A DNA stretch of 64,000 bases from Exiguobacterium algae (GCF_018617875.1 NZ_JACSKZ010000001.1:248001-312000); one strand, 5' to 3'. Shown: positions 33,610 to 42,888, counted from the stretch's first letter. Notes: generated from the letters alone by a model not told the origin. Program-made: numbers and translations.

Positions 33610-34986
33610 ATTGGTTGCTTTTGCCTCCGCCTCTTCTGCGGACGGTCGGAATAACAGGTTACGGTCCCAAAACGCGAGACCGACCGCCGTCAAAAATGTC
33701 AGCGCGTCCGCAATCGGGAACGCGAGCCAGACACCGAACACTCCGAGGAATGTCGGGAGGATGAAGACGAGCGGGATTGTATACAACGTCTGCCGGGAAA
33801 GCGACAGGAACATCGCGACACGGGCCTTGCCGAGGGATTGGTAGATTCCGTTGACGAGCATCTGCACACTTGGCAGGAACGAGACGGCGAACAAAATGTG
33901 GATGGCCGTCACCCCACCCGCGATGAGTGCCTCATCCGAAGAGAACCAACTCATCAGCGTGTGCGGGAAGAGCTGTAGCGTCAGCCAGATGAGGATGGCG
34001 ATTACGACGCCGGCACGCATCGCCGTCCAAATCGTCTCGCGCATCCGGTCAAACAGCTGTGCGCCGTAGTTGTAGCCGACGATCGGCTGCATCCCTTGGA
34101 CGATGCCCATGATCGGCATCCCGACGAGAGCCATGAACTTGTTGATGATGGCGAAAATCGCCAGCTCTTCGGTCCCCCCATACGTCCCAAGCATGTTGTT
34201 GACCCCGACGAATAAAATCGACTGCGACACCATCATGATGAACGAGGACGAACCAATCGCCATGATTTCTTTGATCTCACCGAAACGAATCCGGAACTGA
34301 CGCCATTTAAAGCGAAGTTCCGTTTTTGGTTTTCGGGCGAAGAAGAAGCGGAGCATGAGGATCGATCCGACGACTTGAGAGAGCGCGGTCGAAGTCGCCG
34401 CCCCGTAGATGCCCCATCCAAACGTGAAGATGAACAGCGGGGTCGTCACCAAGTTGACGAGGACCGTCGTCAGCATGACCTTCATTTGATACGGCGCCTG
34501 GCCTTCTGCGCGCACCATCGCACTCGAGGCGAGGGTGAACATGAAGAATGGCGAACTGATCAGCGTCACGGATAAGTACTGGCGGCTGAGTCCCATGATC
34601 TCAGACGTCGCCCCGAACACCTTCAAGATGTCGTCCAACATGAAGAAGGCGGAACTGACGGCAAACGCCGCGAACACCCCGACGAGGACGAGGACGTTTA
34701 GAAATGTCACCGCCGCCCCGGCGTCGTCGCCCGCTCCGAGTTTTCGGGAACTGATCGAGGCGCCACCGAGTCCGATGGCGCTCGATACCGCCATCAAAAT
34801 CATCTGGATCGGAAAGGCGATCCCGATCGCAGCGACCGCAGATGCTCCGATCCCGCGCGCGACAAAAATCGTGTCGATGATATTGTAGAGCGCCGTCACG
34901 AGCATCCCGATCATTGCCGGCAAGGACAACTTGAACAGGAGACGTCCGATGGGCTCGGTCCGCAATTGTTCCGTATTTTGGTTCAT
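33604..34986 (-). CDS. MATE-family efflux transporter
   Basis: A 460-residue protein with about twelve membrane helices. The N-terminal PIGRLLFKLSLPAMIGML, the YNIIDTIFVARGIGASAVAAIG segment and the second-half MPIMGIVQGMQPIVGYNYGA are typical of the MATE (MepA/NorM-like) family, which expels drugs or cations in exchange for H+ or Na+. GGAGGGATGGAAGG lies before the ATG. It is a single gene; no regulator is adjacent. Confidence 0.85.
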   Translation of the reverse strand: MNQNTEQLRTEPIGRLLFKLSLPAMIGMLVTALYNIIDTIFVARGIGASAVAAIGIAFPIQMILMAVSSAIGLGGASISSRKLGAGDDAGAAVTFLNVLVLVGVFAAFAVSSAFFMLDDILKVFGATSEIMGLSRQYLSVTLISSPFFMFTLASSAMVRAEGQAPYQMKVMLTTVLVNLVTTPLFIFTFGWGIYGAATSTALSQVVGSILMLRFFFARKPKTELRFKWRQFRIRFGEIKEIMAIGSSSFIMMVSQSILFVGVNNMLGTYGGTEELAIFAIINKFMALVGMPIMGIVQGMQPIVGYNYGAQLFDRMRETIWTAMRAGVVIAILIWLTLQLFPHTLMSWFSSDEALIAGGVTAIHILFAVSFLPSVQMLVNGIYQSLGKARVAMFLSLSRQTLYTIPLVFILPTFLGVFGVWLAFPIADALTFLTAVGLAFWDRNLLFRPSAEEAEAKATNL

Positions 34987-35066
34987 CCTTCCATCCCTCC
35001 ATCTCTATGTCTTCTAGGTTAGCAGGATTGGAGGTTTCGGGCGACTATGTTGTCTTGCCGGATGTG

Positions 35067-36314
35067 TCAGTTGTTCGACGTGACAGCCGCTCGGCTGCCT
35101 TTTCGTTTCCGCATGATAAAGTCGGTCGAAACGGGCTGGTCCACTTTCACACGAACCGTCATCATCGCCTGGTTTGCCGCCTCGATCGGTTGGCCATCCA
35201 CATCTTCGATGGCCTCGACCGTTTGGGTGAAGCGAACGAAACCAGGACCGAAGAACTCGACCTCTTCGCCGACTCGGAAGTGATTACGCTGTTCAAGCGT
35301 CGCCACACCGGTCGCTTCATCATATGAGATGACACGGGCCGCAAACGCATATTGCGGGATCGAACGCGGTTTTCCGAAGAGCTGCTCTTTCTCGGTCGGG
35401 ACACCGTAATAGAATCCGCTCGCCAGCTCACGCTGCGCGGCTTTCCAAATCTCCTCTTCCCACGCCGGGTCGAACTCGAAGTTCTCCGGGTCCTCACAAT
35501 ACGCGTCGATGACTTGACGGTAGACGTTACAGACGGTCGCCACGTAATGGATTGACTTCATCCGTCCCTCCACTTTCAGGCTGTCGACCCCTGCATCGAC
35601 CAGGTCCGGAATGTGACGAACCATCGACAAGTCGACCGAGCTCATCGAGAACGGTTCCTCGTCCCGTGCCTCCATCTCCGGTGTCAGGAGTTCTCCTTCT
35701 TCAAAGAAGCCGTATTTCCAACGACACGACTGGGCACAGCCGCCACGGTTGGCGTCACGGAGCGTCATATGGTTCGAGAGTGTGCAACGTCCCGAGTAGG
35801 AGATACACATCGCCCCATGAACGAACGCCTCGATTTCGACGTCCGTCTGACGTTTCATCTCGAAGATCTCATCCATCGACACTTCTCGCGCGAGGACGAT
35901 CCGCTCCAACCCTTCCTCCTGCCAGAAGCGAAGCGTCTCGTAGTTCGTTGCCGACGCCTGCGTCGAGAGGTGGACCGGCAAGCCCGGTGCCTCATCAAGG
36001 CACGTCTCGATCATCGCCGGGTCGGAGACGATCACGGCATCGATGCCGATGTCCCGGAGTGTCCGGAAGAATTCGCCCGCTCCTTCGATATCCCCTTCAT
36101 GTGTGACCATGTTGGCCGCGACGTAGACTTTTGCCCCGCGTGCATGGGCGAAGTGAACCCCTTCGGTCATCTCGTCATAGCTGAAGTTACCGGCACGCGA
36201 ACGGAGACCGAACTGTTGTCCGCCGATATAGACGGCATCGGCCCCGTAATGGATGGCCATTTTCAATTTTTCTAGGTTGCCTGCTGGCGCTAATAGTTCT
36301 GGACGTTTCATCAT
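35067..36314 (-). CDS. trhP2: Peptidase U32-family tRNA hydroxylation protein, larger subunit
   Basis: A 415-residue U32-family protein. LLAPAGNLEKLKMAIHYGADAVYIGG opens it, and the family signature EIEAFVHGAMCISYSGRC is present with cysteines that probably bind a metal or Fe-S centre (SNHMTLRDANRGGCAQSCRW). In B. subtilis YrrO (TrhP2) with YrrN (TrhP1) makes 5-hydroxyuridine in tRNA wobble positions, and the arrangement here is the same. The start 36314 (double ATG) has GTGAGGG upstream and lies ten bases after trhP1. The peptidase name is historical. Confidence 0.82.
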   Translation of the reverse strand: MMKRPELLAPAGNLEKLKMAIHYGADAVYIGGQQFGLRSRAGNFSYDEMTEGVHFAHARGAKVYVAANMVTHEGDIEGAGEFFRTLRDIGIDAVIVSDPAMIETCLDEAPGLPVHLSTQASATNYETLRFWQEEGLERIVLAREVSMDEIFEMKRQTDVEIEAFVHGAMCISYSGRCTLSNHMTLRDANRGGCAQSCRWKYGFFEEGELLTPEMEARDEEPFSMSSVDLSMVRHIPDLVDAGVDSLKVEGRMKSIHYVATVCNVYRQVIDAYCEDPENFEFDPAWEEEIWKAAQRELASGFYYGVPTEKEQLFGKPRSIPQYAFAARVISYDEATGVATLEQRNHFRVGEEVEFFGPGFVRFTQTVEAIEDVDGQPIEAANQAMMTVRVKVDQPVSTDFIMRKRKGSRAAVTSNN

Positions 36315-36324
36315 CGCATATCCC

Positions 36325-37227
36325 TCACTTGATCTCATCTGGCTTTCTCAACATTAACCCGGTACCCAATCGGAACGTGTCCGGTTGCAGCTCCGCAAGA
36401 CGCGTCTCCATGGCTTGACGATCGAACTGACCGTTCAACAAATTCGCCCGTGCCCGGTTGAACAGGTCGACGATGTCAACGAATCGTTCGCCGGCGTGCC
36501 ACCCGTCTAACTTCCACGTATGGAGACCGTGACGGACGAGTGTCGGCAACTGCCCCATGAGCGTCAAATCCTCAGAGAAGATGTGTGTCCCGTTCTCATC
36601 CTCGTATACCGGATAGCGGCTGAACGCATCTCCCGGCTCACTCACATAAAATTCTGTCTGCTTCGCTTCTTCCGCAGGACGACCGATCTCATTGAAATAG
36701 TTCGTGATGAGCGGACGTTTCGAATGGTGGATGCAGGTCGGTCCGTACACTTGGACCTCGACCGGTAAACCGACCTGTTGCTGGATCAGACTGAGTTCTT
36801 CAAGTGTCACTTCCCGTGCGACAACGGCTCCGATTGCCTCGCGCTTCGCCCAGAATTGGATTTGTTTTGCCGACGTGACGAGCGTCTGCGCATCATACCA
36901 GTATGGGATACCTGCCTGACGGATCAGACGGATCGCCCCAGGGTCCCCCGCGGTCACATCATCGACTCCGATTTTTTTCAACTCCTGCAAATATTCGGGT
37001 AACTGCTCGATTTGCTCGTTATGCATCAGGTTGTTGACGGCTACGGTCACTTCTTTCCCGTAACGATGTGCAAGTTGTGTGACTTCCCTCACAGCATCGA
37101 TTGTCCAGTCTCCTTTTTGCCGAAGTCCGAACATCGTGCCCCCAACATAAAGTCGGTCCGAACCGGCTTTAATTAACGCTTCTGCTTGCTCGACGCTTTG
37201 CGCCGTAGTGATTAGCTGAATCATCAT
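36325..37227 (-). CDS. trhP1: Peptidase U32-family tRNA hydroxylation protein, smaller subunit
   Basis: A 300-residue protein with the same barrel start (EALIKAGSDRLYVGGTMFGLR). It has a shorter signature region, VEVQVYGPTCIHHSKRPLITNY, lacking the C-terminal cysteine cluster of its partner. It matches YrrN (TrhP1) in length and place just before trhP2. The start at 37227 has GGGAGAAG upstream; a longer frame to 37257 has no such site. It works with prephenate-derived chemistry in tRNA hydroxylation as known from E. coli and B. subtilis. Confidence 0.8.
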   Translation of the reverse strand: MMIQLITTAQSVEQAEALIKAGSDRLYVGGTMFGLRQKGDWTIDAVREVTQLAHRYGKEVTVAVNNLMHNEQIEQLPEYLQELKKIGVDDVTAGDPGAIRLIRQAGIPYWYDAQTLVTSAKQIQFWAKREAIGAVVAREVTLEELSLIQQQVGLPVEVQVYGPTCIHHSKRPLITNYFNEIGRPAEEAKQTEFYVSEPGDAFSRYPVYEDENGTHIFSEDLTLMGQLPTLVRHGLHTWKLDGWHAGERFVDIVDLFNRARANLLNGQFDRQAMETRLAELQPDTFRLGTGLMLRKPDEIK

Positions 37228-37269
37228 ATCGCTTCTTCTCCCTACCTTGTGAGTCAAATCACATTTTCT

Positions 37270-37278
37270 TGCTATACT
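37270..37278 (+). promoter_or_regulatory. Possible extended -10 promoter of the SDR gene
   Basis: TGC-TATACT carries the TGn extension and a good -10; no clear -35. It lies about 100 bases before the SDR start. Confidence 0.35.
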
Positions 37279-37377
37279 TTAGCACAGCTTTTACGATTAA
37301 AACGAAGCAGGAATTTAACAACTCGTGAAGAAATCAGTAACAATGTATGACTTTTTTCAAACAAAGGAGTGGACGAT

Positions 37378-38166
37378 TTGTCAAAAACAGCCTTGATCAC
37401 CGGCGCCTCGATGGGCATCGGTTTAGACCTTGCCGTACTCGCTGCCCGGGACGGATATGATTGTATCCTCATCTCGCGTAATGAACCCCGACTACATGAA
37501 CTGAAGAAAGTGTTGGAGAAACGGTATCGCATCCAGGTCCATGTGTTTGCGATGGACCTCTCGGAACACGGTGCCGCCAAACGTTTGACGCACGCAATCG
37601 AAGAAGCGGGACTTACTGTCGATTTCTTGATCAATAACGCCGGTTTCGGTACAGCCGGCGCCTTTGCCGATTTGGATGCCGAGACCGAGGCAGAAGAGGT
37701 ACGTCTCAACGTCAACGCGTTGACCGAGCTCACGAAAGCCTATTTACCGGAGATGGTCGCACGAAACCACGGCTATGTATTGAATGTCGCGTCCGTCGCC
37801 GCATTCCAACCCGGACCGTATATGGCGGTCTACTATGCGACGAAAGCGTATGTTTTATCCCTCACCGAGGCACTCCATGCCGAAGTGAAAGGAACCGGCG
37901 TCCATGTGAGCGTCCTCTGTCCGGGTCCGACTGACACCGATTTCTTCAACCGGGCCGGCAGTGAGCTGATGATGTCGAAGATGCCGTCGCATCTCGTCGC
38001 CTTCTTCGGATATAAGGGCGTGATGCAAAACAAGCGTGTCATCGTCCCCGGTCTTTCCAACCAGCTCCTCGTCGGATTTGCCAAGTTGATGCCACGTGCG
38101 CTCAGCCTTGAGATCTTGCGCCGGGTCCAAAAGCCGGGTGAGACGGCGACACCTGAGACCACGTAA
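37378..38166 (+). CDS. Short-chain dehydrogenase/reductase
   Basis: A 262-residue SDR with TGASMGIG, LINNAGFG, and catalytic Y-x3-K in VYYATKAYVLSL; a serine is in NVASVA. The TTG at 37378 is chosen as start because AAAGGAG lies eight bases upstream, whereas the GTG at 37369 overlaps that site. The FNRAGSELMMSKMPSH and C-terminal KLMPRALSLEILRRVQ parts resemble DltE/YqjQ-like oxidoreductases acting on lipid or unknown substrates. It is divergent from trhP1 and stands alone. Confidence 0.8.
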   Translation: MSKTALITGASMGIGLDLAVLAARDGYDCILISRNEPRLHELKKVLEKRYRIQVHVFAMDLSEHGAAKRLTHAIEEAGLTVDFLINNAGFGTAGAFADLDAETEAEEVRLNVNALTELTKAYLPEMVARNHGYVLNVASVAAFQPGPYMAVYYATKAYVLSLTEALHAEVKGTGVHVSVLCPGPTDTDFFNRAGSELMMSKMPSHLVAFFGYKGVMQNKRVIVPGLSNQLLVGFAKLMPRALSLEILRRVQKPGETATPETT

Positions 38167-38175
38167 ATGTAATCG

Positions 38176-38210
38176 AAAAGAGCGACCCCGAATGAACGGG
38201 GTCGCTCTTT
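38176..38210. terminator. Bidirectional rho-independent terminator
   Basis: AAAGAGCGACCCCG and CGGGGTCGCTCTTT form a 14-bp stem with a six-base loop between convergent genes. Confidence 0.88.
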
Positions 38211-38538
38211 ACTCATGGCGGAATTTGGACACTTCGACGACTTTATTGATGAACACACCTGCCGGAATCATCGTCATGAGTGCTGTCGAGATCACGATCG
38301 CCCACGCGAGCAATTGATCGAGGGTGAACGTGTCGGCACGTAACTGTTCAAAGATATGGATTTGTTCGACGGAGAGGACGATCATGAGTGCCGGCCAAAG
38401 GCTCGCAGCCAATATGCTCAGCATCGCGTATCGGGCTCTCGTGTAACGTAGTAGCAACAGGACAATGTTCAGCGTAATAAACAATAGACCGACGAGTAGA
38501 AACAACACGACTTCTGTGAAATTGATGTACTCACCCAT
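38209..38538 (-). CDS. Small polytopic membrane protein of unknown function
   Basis: A 109-residue protein with three hydrophobic helices (FTEVVLFLLVGLLFITLNIV, YAMLSILAASLWPALMIVL, LAWAIVISTALMTMIPAGVF). It is the last gene of the rnz-ECF operon, 35 bases after the S-component gene, so it may be an accessory part of that transporter. No family is recognised. Confidence 0.6.
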   Translation of the reverse strand: MGEYINFTEVVLFLLVGLLFITLNIVLLLLRYTRARYAMLSILAASLWPALMIVLSVEQIHIFEQLRADTFTLDQLLAWAIVISTALMTMIPAGVFINKVVEVSKFRHE

Positions 38539-38573
38539 TCGCAGGTCACCTCACTATGTCTGATATTGTTTTT

Positions 38574-39119
38574 TTACCCTAATTGTTTCCCGAGTATGCT
38601 ACGAAATAGCGGTCGAATGAGAAAAAGGAAGACAACGTTGGATAGCCCGTGTGCCAGGTCGAACGGAGCACTGAGAAGAAGCAATTTGATGAAATCCACG
38701 CCGATCACTTCCATGAACGAAACATTGACCGTCCAGCCGTATAAAAATCCTCCGACCAATCCGACCGCGAGCAAAGGAATCGACGAACGGAGAAGCATTG
38801 GCCGCAACAGGTACGTCAAGCTGACGACGAGCAACCAACCGAGAAACTGATACAGGACGAACGGTCCGATCCCGAGCAACAGACCCGATAACAACGGTAC
38901 GAACAAAGCTAAAATCGCCGCACTCGTCCAGCCGATATACAGTGCCGTCAGCATGAGGATGGCCGTCGTCGGTTGGACGTTCGGGATCGTCATGAAGACC
39001 CATCGTCCAAGGACGGCGAGTGCGAGCAGTTGAACGAGCGGACGAATCGGTGTCGGTGATTTTTCGAATCGGATGATGACCAACAGGGCGACTATGAGTG
39101 CGATGAGGTATGTGACCAT
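38574..39119 (-). CDS. ECF transporter S component-like membrane protein
   Basis: A 181-residue protein of about six helices. AVLGRWVFMTIPNVQPTTAILML is the conserved ECF S-component stretch where the substrate pocket and the T-component contact form, and the protein is of CbrT-like size. Its start lies 28 bases inside the end of the ATPase gene. With the ATPase, T component and DUF4430 lipoprotein it would make a vitamin or cofactor importer; cobalamin is my guess from the DUF4430 link. Confidence 0.7.
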   Translation of the reverse strand: MVTYLIALIVALLVIIRFEKSPTPIRPLVQLLALAVLGRWVFMTIPNVQPTTAILMLTALYIGWTSAAILALFVPLLSGLLLGIGPFVLYQFLGWLLVVSLTYLLRPMLLRSSIPLLAVGLVGGFLYGWTVNVSFMEVIGVDFIKLLLLSAPFDLAHGLSNVVFLFLIRPLFRSILGKQLG

Positions 39120-40048
39120 AACGTACTCCGTTCCTGGAATGTGGACCGCGGTCCCTGATAAACCACCTTGCCGCTCGCCATGTAAAGCATGTCATCTGCG
39201 ACCTCGATAAGTGACGCGTCATGGGTGGCACAGACGATCCGTGCCGTCTCTGCCTTCTTTTGTAGCGCCTGAACGAACGTTTGTCGTTCGGTGTCGGTCA
39301 AATCGACGGTCGGTTCGTCAAGGAGGACGACAGGGTACACATCTGCGAGCGCGGCCTGTAATTGCTCGACTCGGCGATGTGCCGACTCGGGGAACGGACC
39401 ATATTCCGGTTCAGCCGGAACATAGTACCCCCGCTCTCCCCGCCTCACTTTCCCGTGAAGCGGTCGTTTGCTCCGCGCCATCAGTTCAAGAAGCGTCGAC
39501 TTCCCGCTCCCGTTCGTCCCGATACATACGGTCAACCCGGGCTCTTCCGTTTGAAAGGTCACGTCTTCGACCGCATACGTCCCTTGAAGCGGATGCCGAT
39601 ACGATACATTCGTCAGCCCGATTCGCGGAGTTCCTGTCGATTCGTTCGTCTGAAACGGGACCGCACGATACGTTTCTTTCGCGCGTTCGGTGTAACCGAT
39701 TTGGAGTCCGAGCGCGGTGAGCCGCTCTAGGAGCAATTCCAAATGCTCCCGACGGTATCGGTCGAGATGGCGGAACGGCTCGATCAATACGATGGCATCC
39801 GGTCGATCAAGGACCGCATATGCGACTCGCACCACCTGCTGTTCGCCGCTCGAACATTGATGGAACTGTTTCTTATACAAGTGATCGATTTGAAGCAAGG
39901 CGGCAATCTCGGCGCCGCGGAGCGCATCGTTTTCAGAAAGAATCTGTCCTACCGTTCCCGCAAACGGTTGATTTGGATGAATCACTTGGGCCGCGTGTCG
40001 GGTGACGTATGCATCAACGGACCCATCGGCGGAAGACAACCAGCGCAT
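39092..40048 (-). CDS. ECF-type ABC ATPase with two complementary half-degenerate domains
   Basis: A 318-residue protein. The first part (1-130) begins only at a Q-loop-like VIHPNQPFAGTVGQIL. It has a signature CSSGEQQ (65-71) and a weak Walker B (DAIVLIE) but no Walker A or H-loop. The second part (142-300) has Walker A GTNGSGKST (177-185), Walker B VVLLDE (240-245) and H276, but no LSGGQ-type signature. The ATG has AAGGGGGG seven bases upstream, inside the T-component gene. In ABC pairs one site joins Walker A of one domain with the signature of the other, so a single complete site could remain. Confidence 0.75.
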   Translation of the reverse strand: MRWLSSADGSVDAYVTRHAAQVIHPNQPFAGTVGQILSENDALRGAEIAALLQIDHLYKKQFHQCSSGEQQVVRVAYAVLDRPDAIVLIEPFRHLDRYRREHLELLLERLTALGLQIGYTERAKETYRAVPFQTNESTGTPRIGLTNVSYRHPLQGTYAVEDVTFQTEEPGLTVCIGTNGSGKSTLLELMARSKRPLHGKVRRGERGYYVPAEPEYGPFPESAHRRVEQLQAALADVYPVVLLDEPTVDLTDTERQTFVQALQKKAETARIVCATHDASLIEVADDMLYMASGKVVYQGPRSTFQERSTLWSHTSSHS

Positions 40049-40685
40049 CCCGGATCCCCCCTTTCGTCAAATATGGATAAAGCAGCCAAATAACGAGCGG
40101 TCCGTTCATCGCAACGAACCACCAACCCGAGAGGAGGAAAAGCTGCAGTCCATCCTCCCATTGAAAACGACGCATCGGCTCGACGGCAAACCGCGGCTCG
40201 TCCTGCTGACTCTCGACCCCGACTTGAAGCGCCTGTCTCCACGCACGTTTCGGATGACTTCTTAACGCAACACGAATCGCCTGCTCCATCGTCGGGATGA
40301 GCGCCCAAGCCCCGTATAACAACTTGGAAGAACGCGGCCAGCGGGTGAACAGCGGCAATAATCGTTCCAGCCGAAGATAGCGTGACACCCACACCATTCC
40401 GAACATAAAAGCGGCCAACTTCACCAGCTGATGCCCAATCGCCGAGGTGGAGATGTCCCAACCAATGAGGACCGGGAACACCGAGACCGTACCGAATGCG
40501 AGTAAGAGACCGACGATCATCCACGGAAGACGTCGTTCCAGGAGGAGTAAACAGAAGAGACCGATCACGAGAAGGAGATCGTCTCCTTTATACGTCACGA
40601 TGAATAAGTGAAGGAGAAGAAAGAAAAGGAGCGTGACAGGATGTCGCCGCTCCCAATCTGCCTCATTCGAAGAAAGCCATCGCAT
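40014..40685 (-). CDS. ECF transporter T component-like membrane protein
   Basis: A 223-residue protein with several membrane helices in the first half (LLFFLLLHLFIVTY, LVIGLFCLLLL) and a charged cytosolic part (MEQAIRVALRSHPKRAW) like the EcfT coupling helices that bind the ATPases. It overlaps both neighbours, by 23 bases upstream and 35 downstream, so the genes are translationally coupled. The ATG has only a weak ribosome site, in line with coupling. Confidence 0.65.
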   Translation of the reverse strand: MRWLSSNEADWERRHPVTLLFFLLLHLFIVTYKGDDLLLVIGLFCLLLLERRLPWMIVGLLLAFGTVSVFPVLIGWDISTSAIGHQLVKLAAFMFGMVWVSRYLRLERLLPLFTRWPRSSKLLYGAWALIPTMEQAIRVALRSHPKRAWRQALQVGVESQQDEPRFAVEPMRRFQWEDGLQLFLLSGWWFVAMNGPLVIWLLYPYLTKGGIRDALVVFRRWVR

Positions 40686-41064
40686 CTTTTTCGAACCGCC
40701 ATTGAATGACGTCAGTAGATTTTACTTTTTTGGCGCCTGACCCTTCATCGCCCGGTGTGCCGTTCAAGGCATACACCCATGCCGATGCCTGACCTTCCGA
40801 CTTTTCAGCAACTCCTTCAATCGCCGTCACGTAAGCCATGTCACCGTTCCCGCTCGACTCGATTGACAGCCCGGTCGCCTTGAGCGCATCGAGCACGGTC
40901 TCGCCTTCCTTCAAACAGACACTCTTTTCTTGGAAAATCGTCTCTTCTGCCGCGGCATTATACACTGAAATCGTCGGCTTCACCTCACAGGTCGCCGTCT
41001 CTTTTTCACCGCCACATGCGGCCAGAAACGACATGAGCAACAGGAATATCCATAATCGTTTCAT
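40663..41064 (-). CDS. DUF4430-domain lipoprotein
   Basis: A 133-residue protein: signal peptide with lipobox LAAC, then a domain with ISVYNAAAEETIF, EGETVLDALKATGLSIE, SAWVYALNGTPGDEGSG and VIQWRFEKD. This is the DUF4430 pattern, related to the transcobalamin C-terminal domain (W-x-Y-x-x-N-G). Lipid-anchored outside, it could present cobalamin or another ligand to the ECF transporter encoded just downstream. Its ATG overlaps the preceding stop as ATGA. Confidence 0.8.
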   Translation of the reverse strand: MKRLWIFLLLMSFLAACGGEKETATCEVKPTISVYNAAAEETIFQEKSVCLKEGETVLDALKATGLSIESSGNGDMAYVTAIEGVAEKSEGQASAWVYALNGTPGDEGSGAKKVKSTDVIQWRFEKDAMAFFE

Positions 41065-41948
41065 TGCTTTGTCAAATCCTCTCGTCGATGAATCGAATAG
41101 TTATATAAAATCGTATACCGTTCTCCCGAGCCGCGCCCTTCTCGCGTCAATCCGACGAGCTGGATACTGTTGGCGAGCACCGGTTCACGCTGCAACCAAA
41201 ATTTGACGAGCTCGTGTTCCCGGTTGATCATGAGCATCGACTCATTCTCGAACGTATACATATCATACAGCCCGTCATAGGAAAGCTGAATCAAAGGGGC
41301 CTTCACTTTGTCCGTGTACTCTGTCCAGTCCGGTTCGCGCACGGTGTTGAGCATGTGCTCAAAATCGACCAACTTCTCGAAGAAAGCCTGGCCGTACTCT
41401 TTTTGGAGCTCGTCGACCTGCTCGTAAGAAAGCTGATTGGATTCATAAGAGATGCGAATCTGTTGAAACGACTCGCTTCGCTCGACCATCAGCAAATACT
41501 CGGCTGACTGGACACGCCCGGACCGATCGATGATCAGCTTTCCACGGTCGAGTTTGATCGAGTCGCTGTTGATCCGACGTAACAGCTTGGCCGTCATCCC
41601 GTCGAACGATTCATCGGTCACCGAGACAATCCCGATTTGCTGTGACTCGGCCCGAAAGCCGGACTGGTCGAACAGCGGGACGAACAACAACACGATGAAG
41701 AAGAAAAACCCGAGCAACGCACCGTACCATTTATAACGACTGTTCTGCTTCGGGAAGAATAAGAATGAGAGCAAAAATCCAATCGGGATATGAAAGCCGC
41801 CGATCGGGAACGACACAATCCCGAGCAACGAGTAAAATAAAAATTTCGGAAAGAAGTTCTTTTCCGGTTCCTTCAGCTGGTTCAACCGGATCCCTAGCAG
41901 TACGCTGACGACTAAGAAGGCGGTCCATACATATAGTTGAATGGTCAC
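41061..41948 (-). CDS. Membrane protein of unknown function
   Basis: A 295-residue protein with three or four N-terminal membrane helices (up to FFFFIVLLFVPLFDQ) and a soluble domain of some 190 residues (SVTDESFDGMTAKLLRRINSD, YDGLYDMYTFENESMLMINR). No family is recognised. It starts with GTG after GGGGGATTGAC, one base beyond the rnz stop, and ends in an ATGA overlap with the DUF4430 gene, so it belongs to this operon. Confidence 0.65.
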   Translation of the reverse strand: MTIQLYVWTAFLVVSVLLGIRLNQLKEPEKNFFPKFLFYSLLGIVSFPIGGFHIPIGFLLSFLFFPKQNSRYKWYGALLGFFFFIVLLFVPLFDQSGFRAESQQIGIVSVTDESFDGMTAKLLRRINSDSIKLDRGKLIIDRSGRVQSAEYLLMVERSESFQQIRISYESNQLSYEQVDELQKEYGQAFFEKLVDFEHMLNTVREPDWTEYTDKVKAPLIQLSYDGLYDMYTFENESMLMINREHELVKFWLQREPVLANSIQLVGLTREGRGSGERYTILYNYSIHRREDLTKQ

Positions 41949-41949
41949 G

Positions 41950-42855
41950 TCAATCCCCCACTGTGTATTCTAAAAAGTCGGTCGCGACGAGACTATTCGG
42001 GAAGTCCGCTACGAGTTCACGCGTGAATTCCTCATCTCTCCCGACATAGCGGGCGGAGATGTGGGTCACGATCAATTGACGTACGCCCGCTGCTTTTGCA
42101 AGCTCGGTCGCCTCCAGTGTCGTCGAGTGACCGTACTTTCGCGCGAGCTTTTGTTCGTTCGCCATGAACGTCGCCTCATGAACGAGCAGGTCAGCGCCTT
42201 CTGCAAGCAGACGCGCATTGTCACAAGGTGTCGTATCCCCTAATATCGCCACGATATGACCCGGCACCGGGTCAGTGACATATTCTTTAGCGTCATACCA
42301 TTTCCCTTCAAACTCGAAGCGTTCTTCTTCTTTGATTGTACGGTAAATCGGTCCGCTCGGGATTCCAAGCGCCTTCACGCGATCGACGCGTAACGCACCG
42401 GGCTGTTCCGGACCGACAATGCGAAAGCCGTAAGACGGGAAGCGATGCTCTAATTGTCTCACGGTCACGATCTGTCCGTCCTGTTCGAATGTGTCCCCAT
42501 CTTCATATTCGATCACGGTCAGGTCGTACCCGAGGTGTGAGCCGGTCACACGAAGCGTCAACTCCAACCATTTCTTCAACCCTTTCGGACCGTATACGGT
42601 GAGCGGGTCAGTCCCGTCAAGGGCAGAACGGGTCGACAAAAATCCAGGCAGTCCGAACACGTGGTCACCGTGGAGGTGCGTCACCCAGACGGCGGACACT
42701 TTTCGAGGTTTGACGGACGTATAGAGCATCTGATGCTGGGTTCCTTCCCCGCAGTCGATGAGCCACGTCTTTTTCGGAAAGACGAGGGCGAGCCCAGAGA
42801 CGTTTCGCTGCTTGGATGGCATCCCCGAACCAGTCCCTAAAAAATGTAACTTCAT
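41950..42855 (-). CDS. rnz: Ribonuclease Z (tRNA 3' endonuclease)
   Basis: A 301-residue MBL-fold RNase that trims the 3' trailer of tRNA precursors lacking encoded CCA. The metal motif H60-x-H62-x-D64-H65 (THLHGDH) is followed by ILGDTTPCDNA, VHEATF, GHSTTLEATELAKAAG and VTHISARY, all typical of RNase Z. AAAGGAC is upstream of the ATG. It leads the operon of seven overlapping or closely spaced genes down to 38209. Confidence 0.92.
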   Translation of the reverse strand: MKLHFLGTGSGMPSKQRNVSGLALVFPKKTWLIDCGEGTQHQMLYTSVKPRKVSAVWVTHLHGDHVFGLPGFLSTRSALDGTDPLTVYGPKGLKKWLELTLRVTGSHLGYDLTVIEYEDGDTFEQDGQIVTVRQLEHRFPSYGFRIVGPEQPGALRVDRVKALGIPSGPIYRTIKEEERFEFEGKWYDAKEYVTDPVPGHIVAILGDTTPCDNARLLAEGADLLVHEATFMANEQKLARKYGHSTTLEATELAKAAGVRQLIVTHISARYVGRDEEFTRELVADFPNSLVATDFLEYTVGD

Positions 42856-42888
42856 AACTAAACTTGTCCTTTCTTCAAGCTCGTTCCG

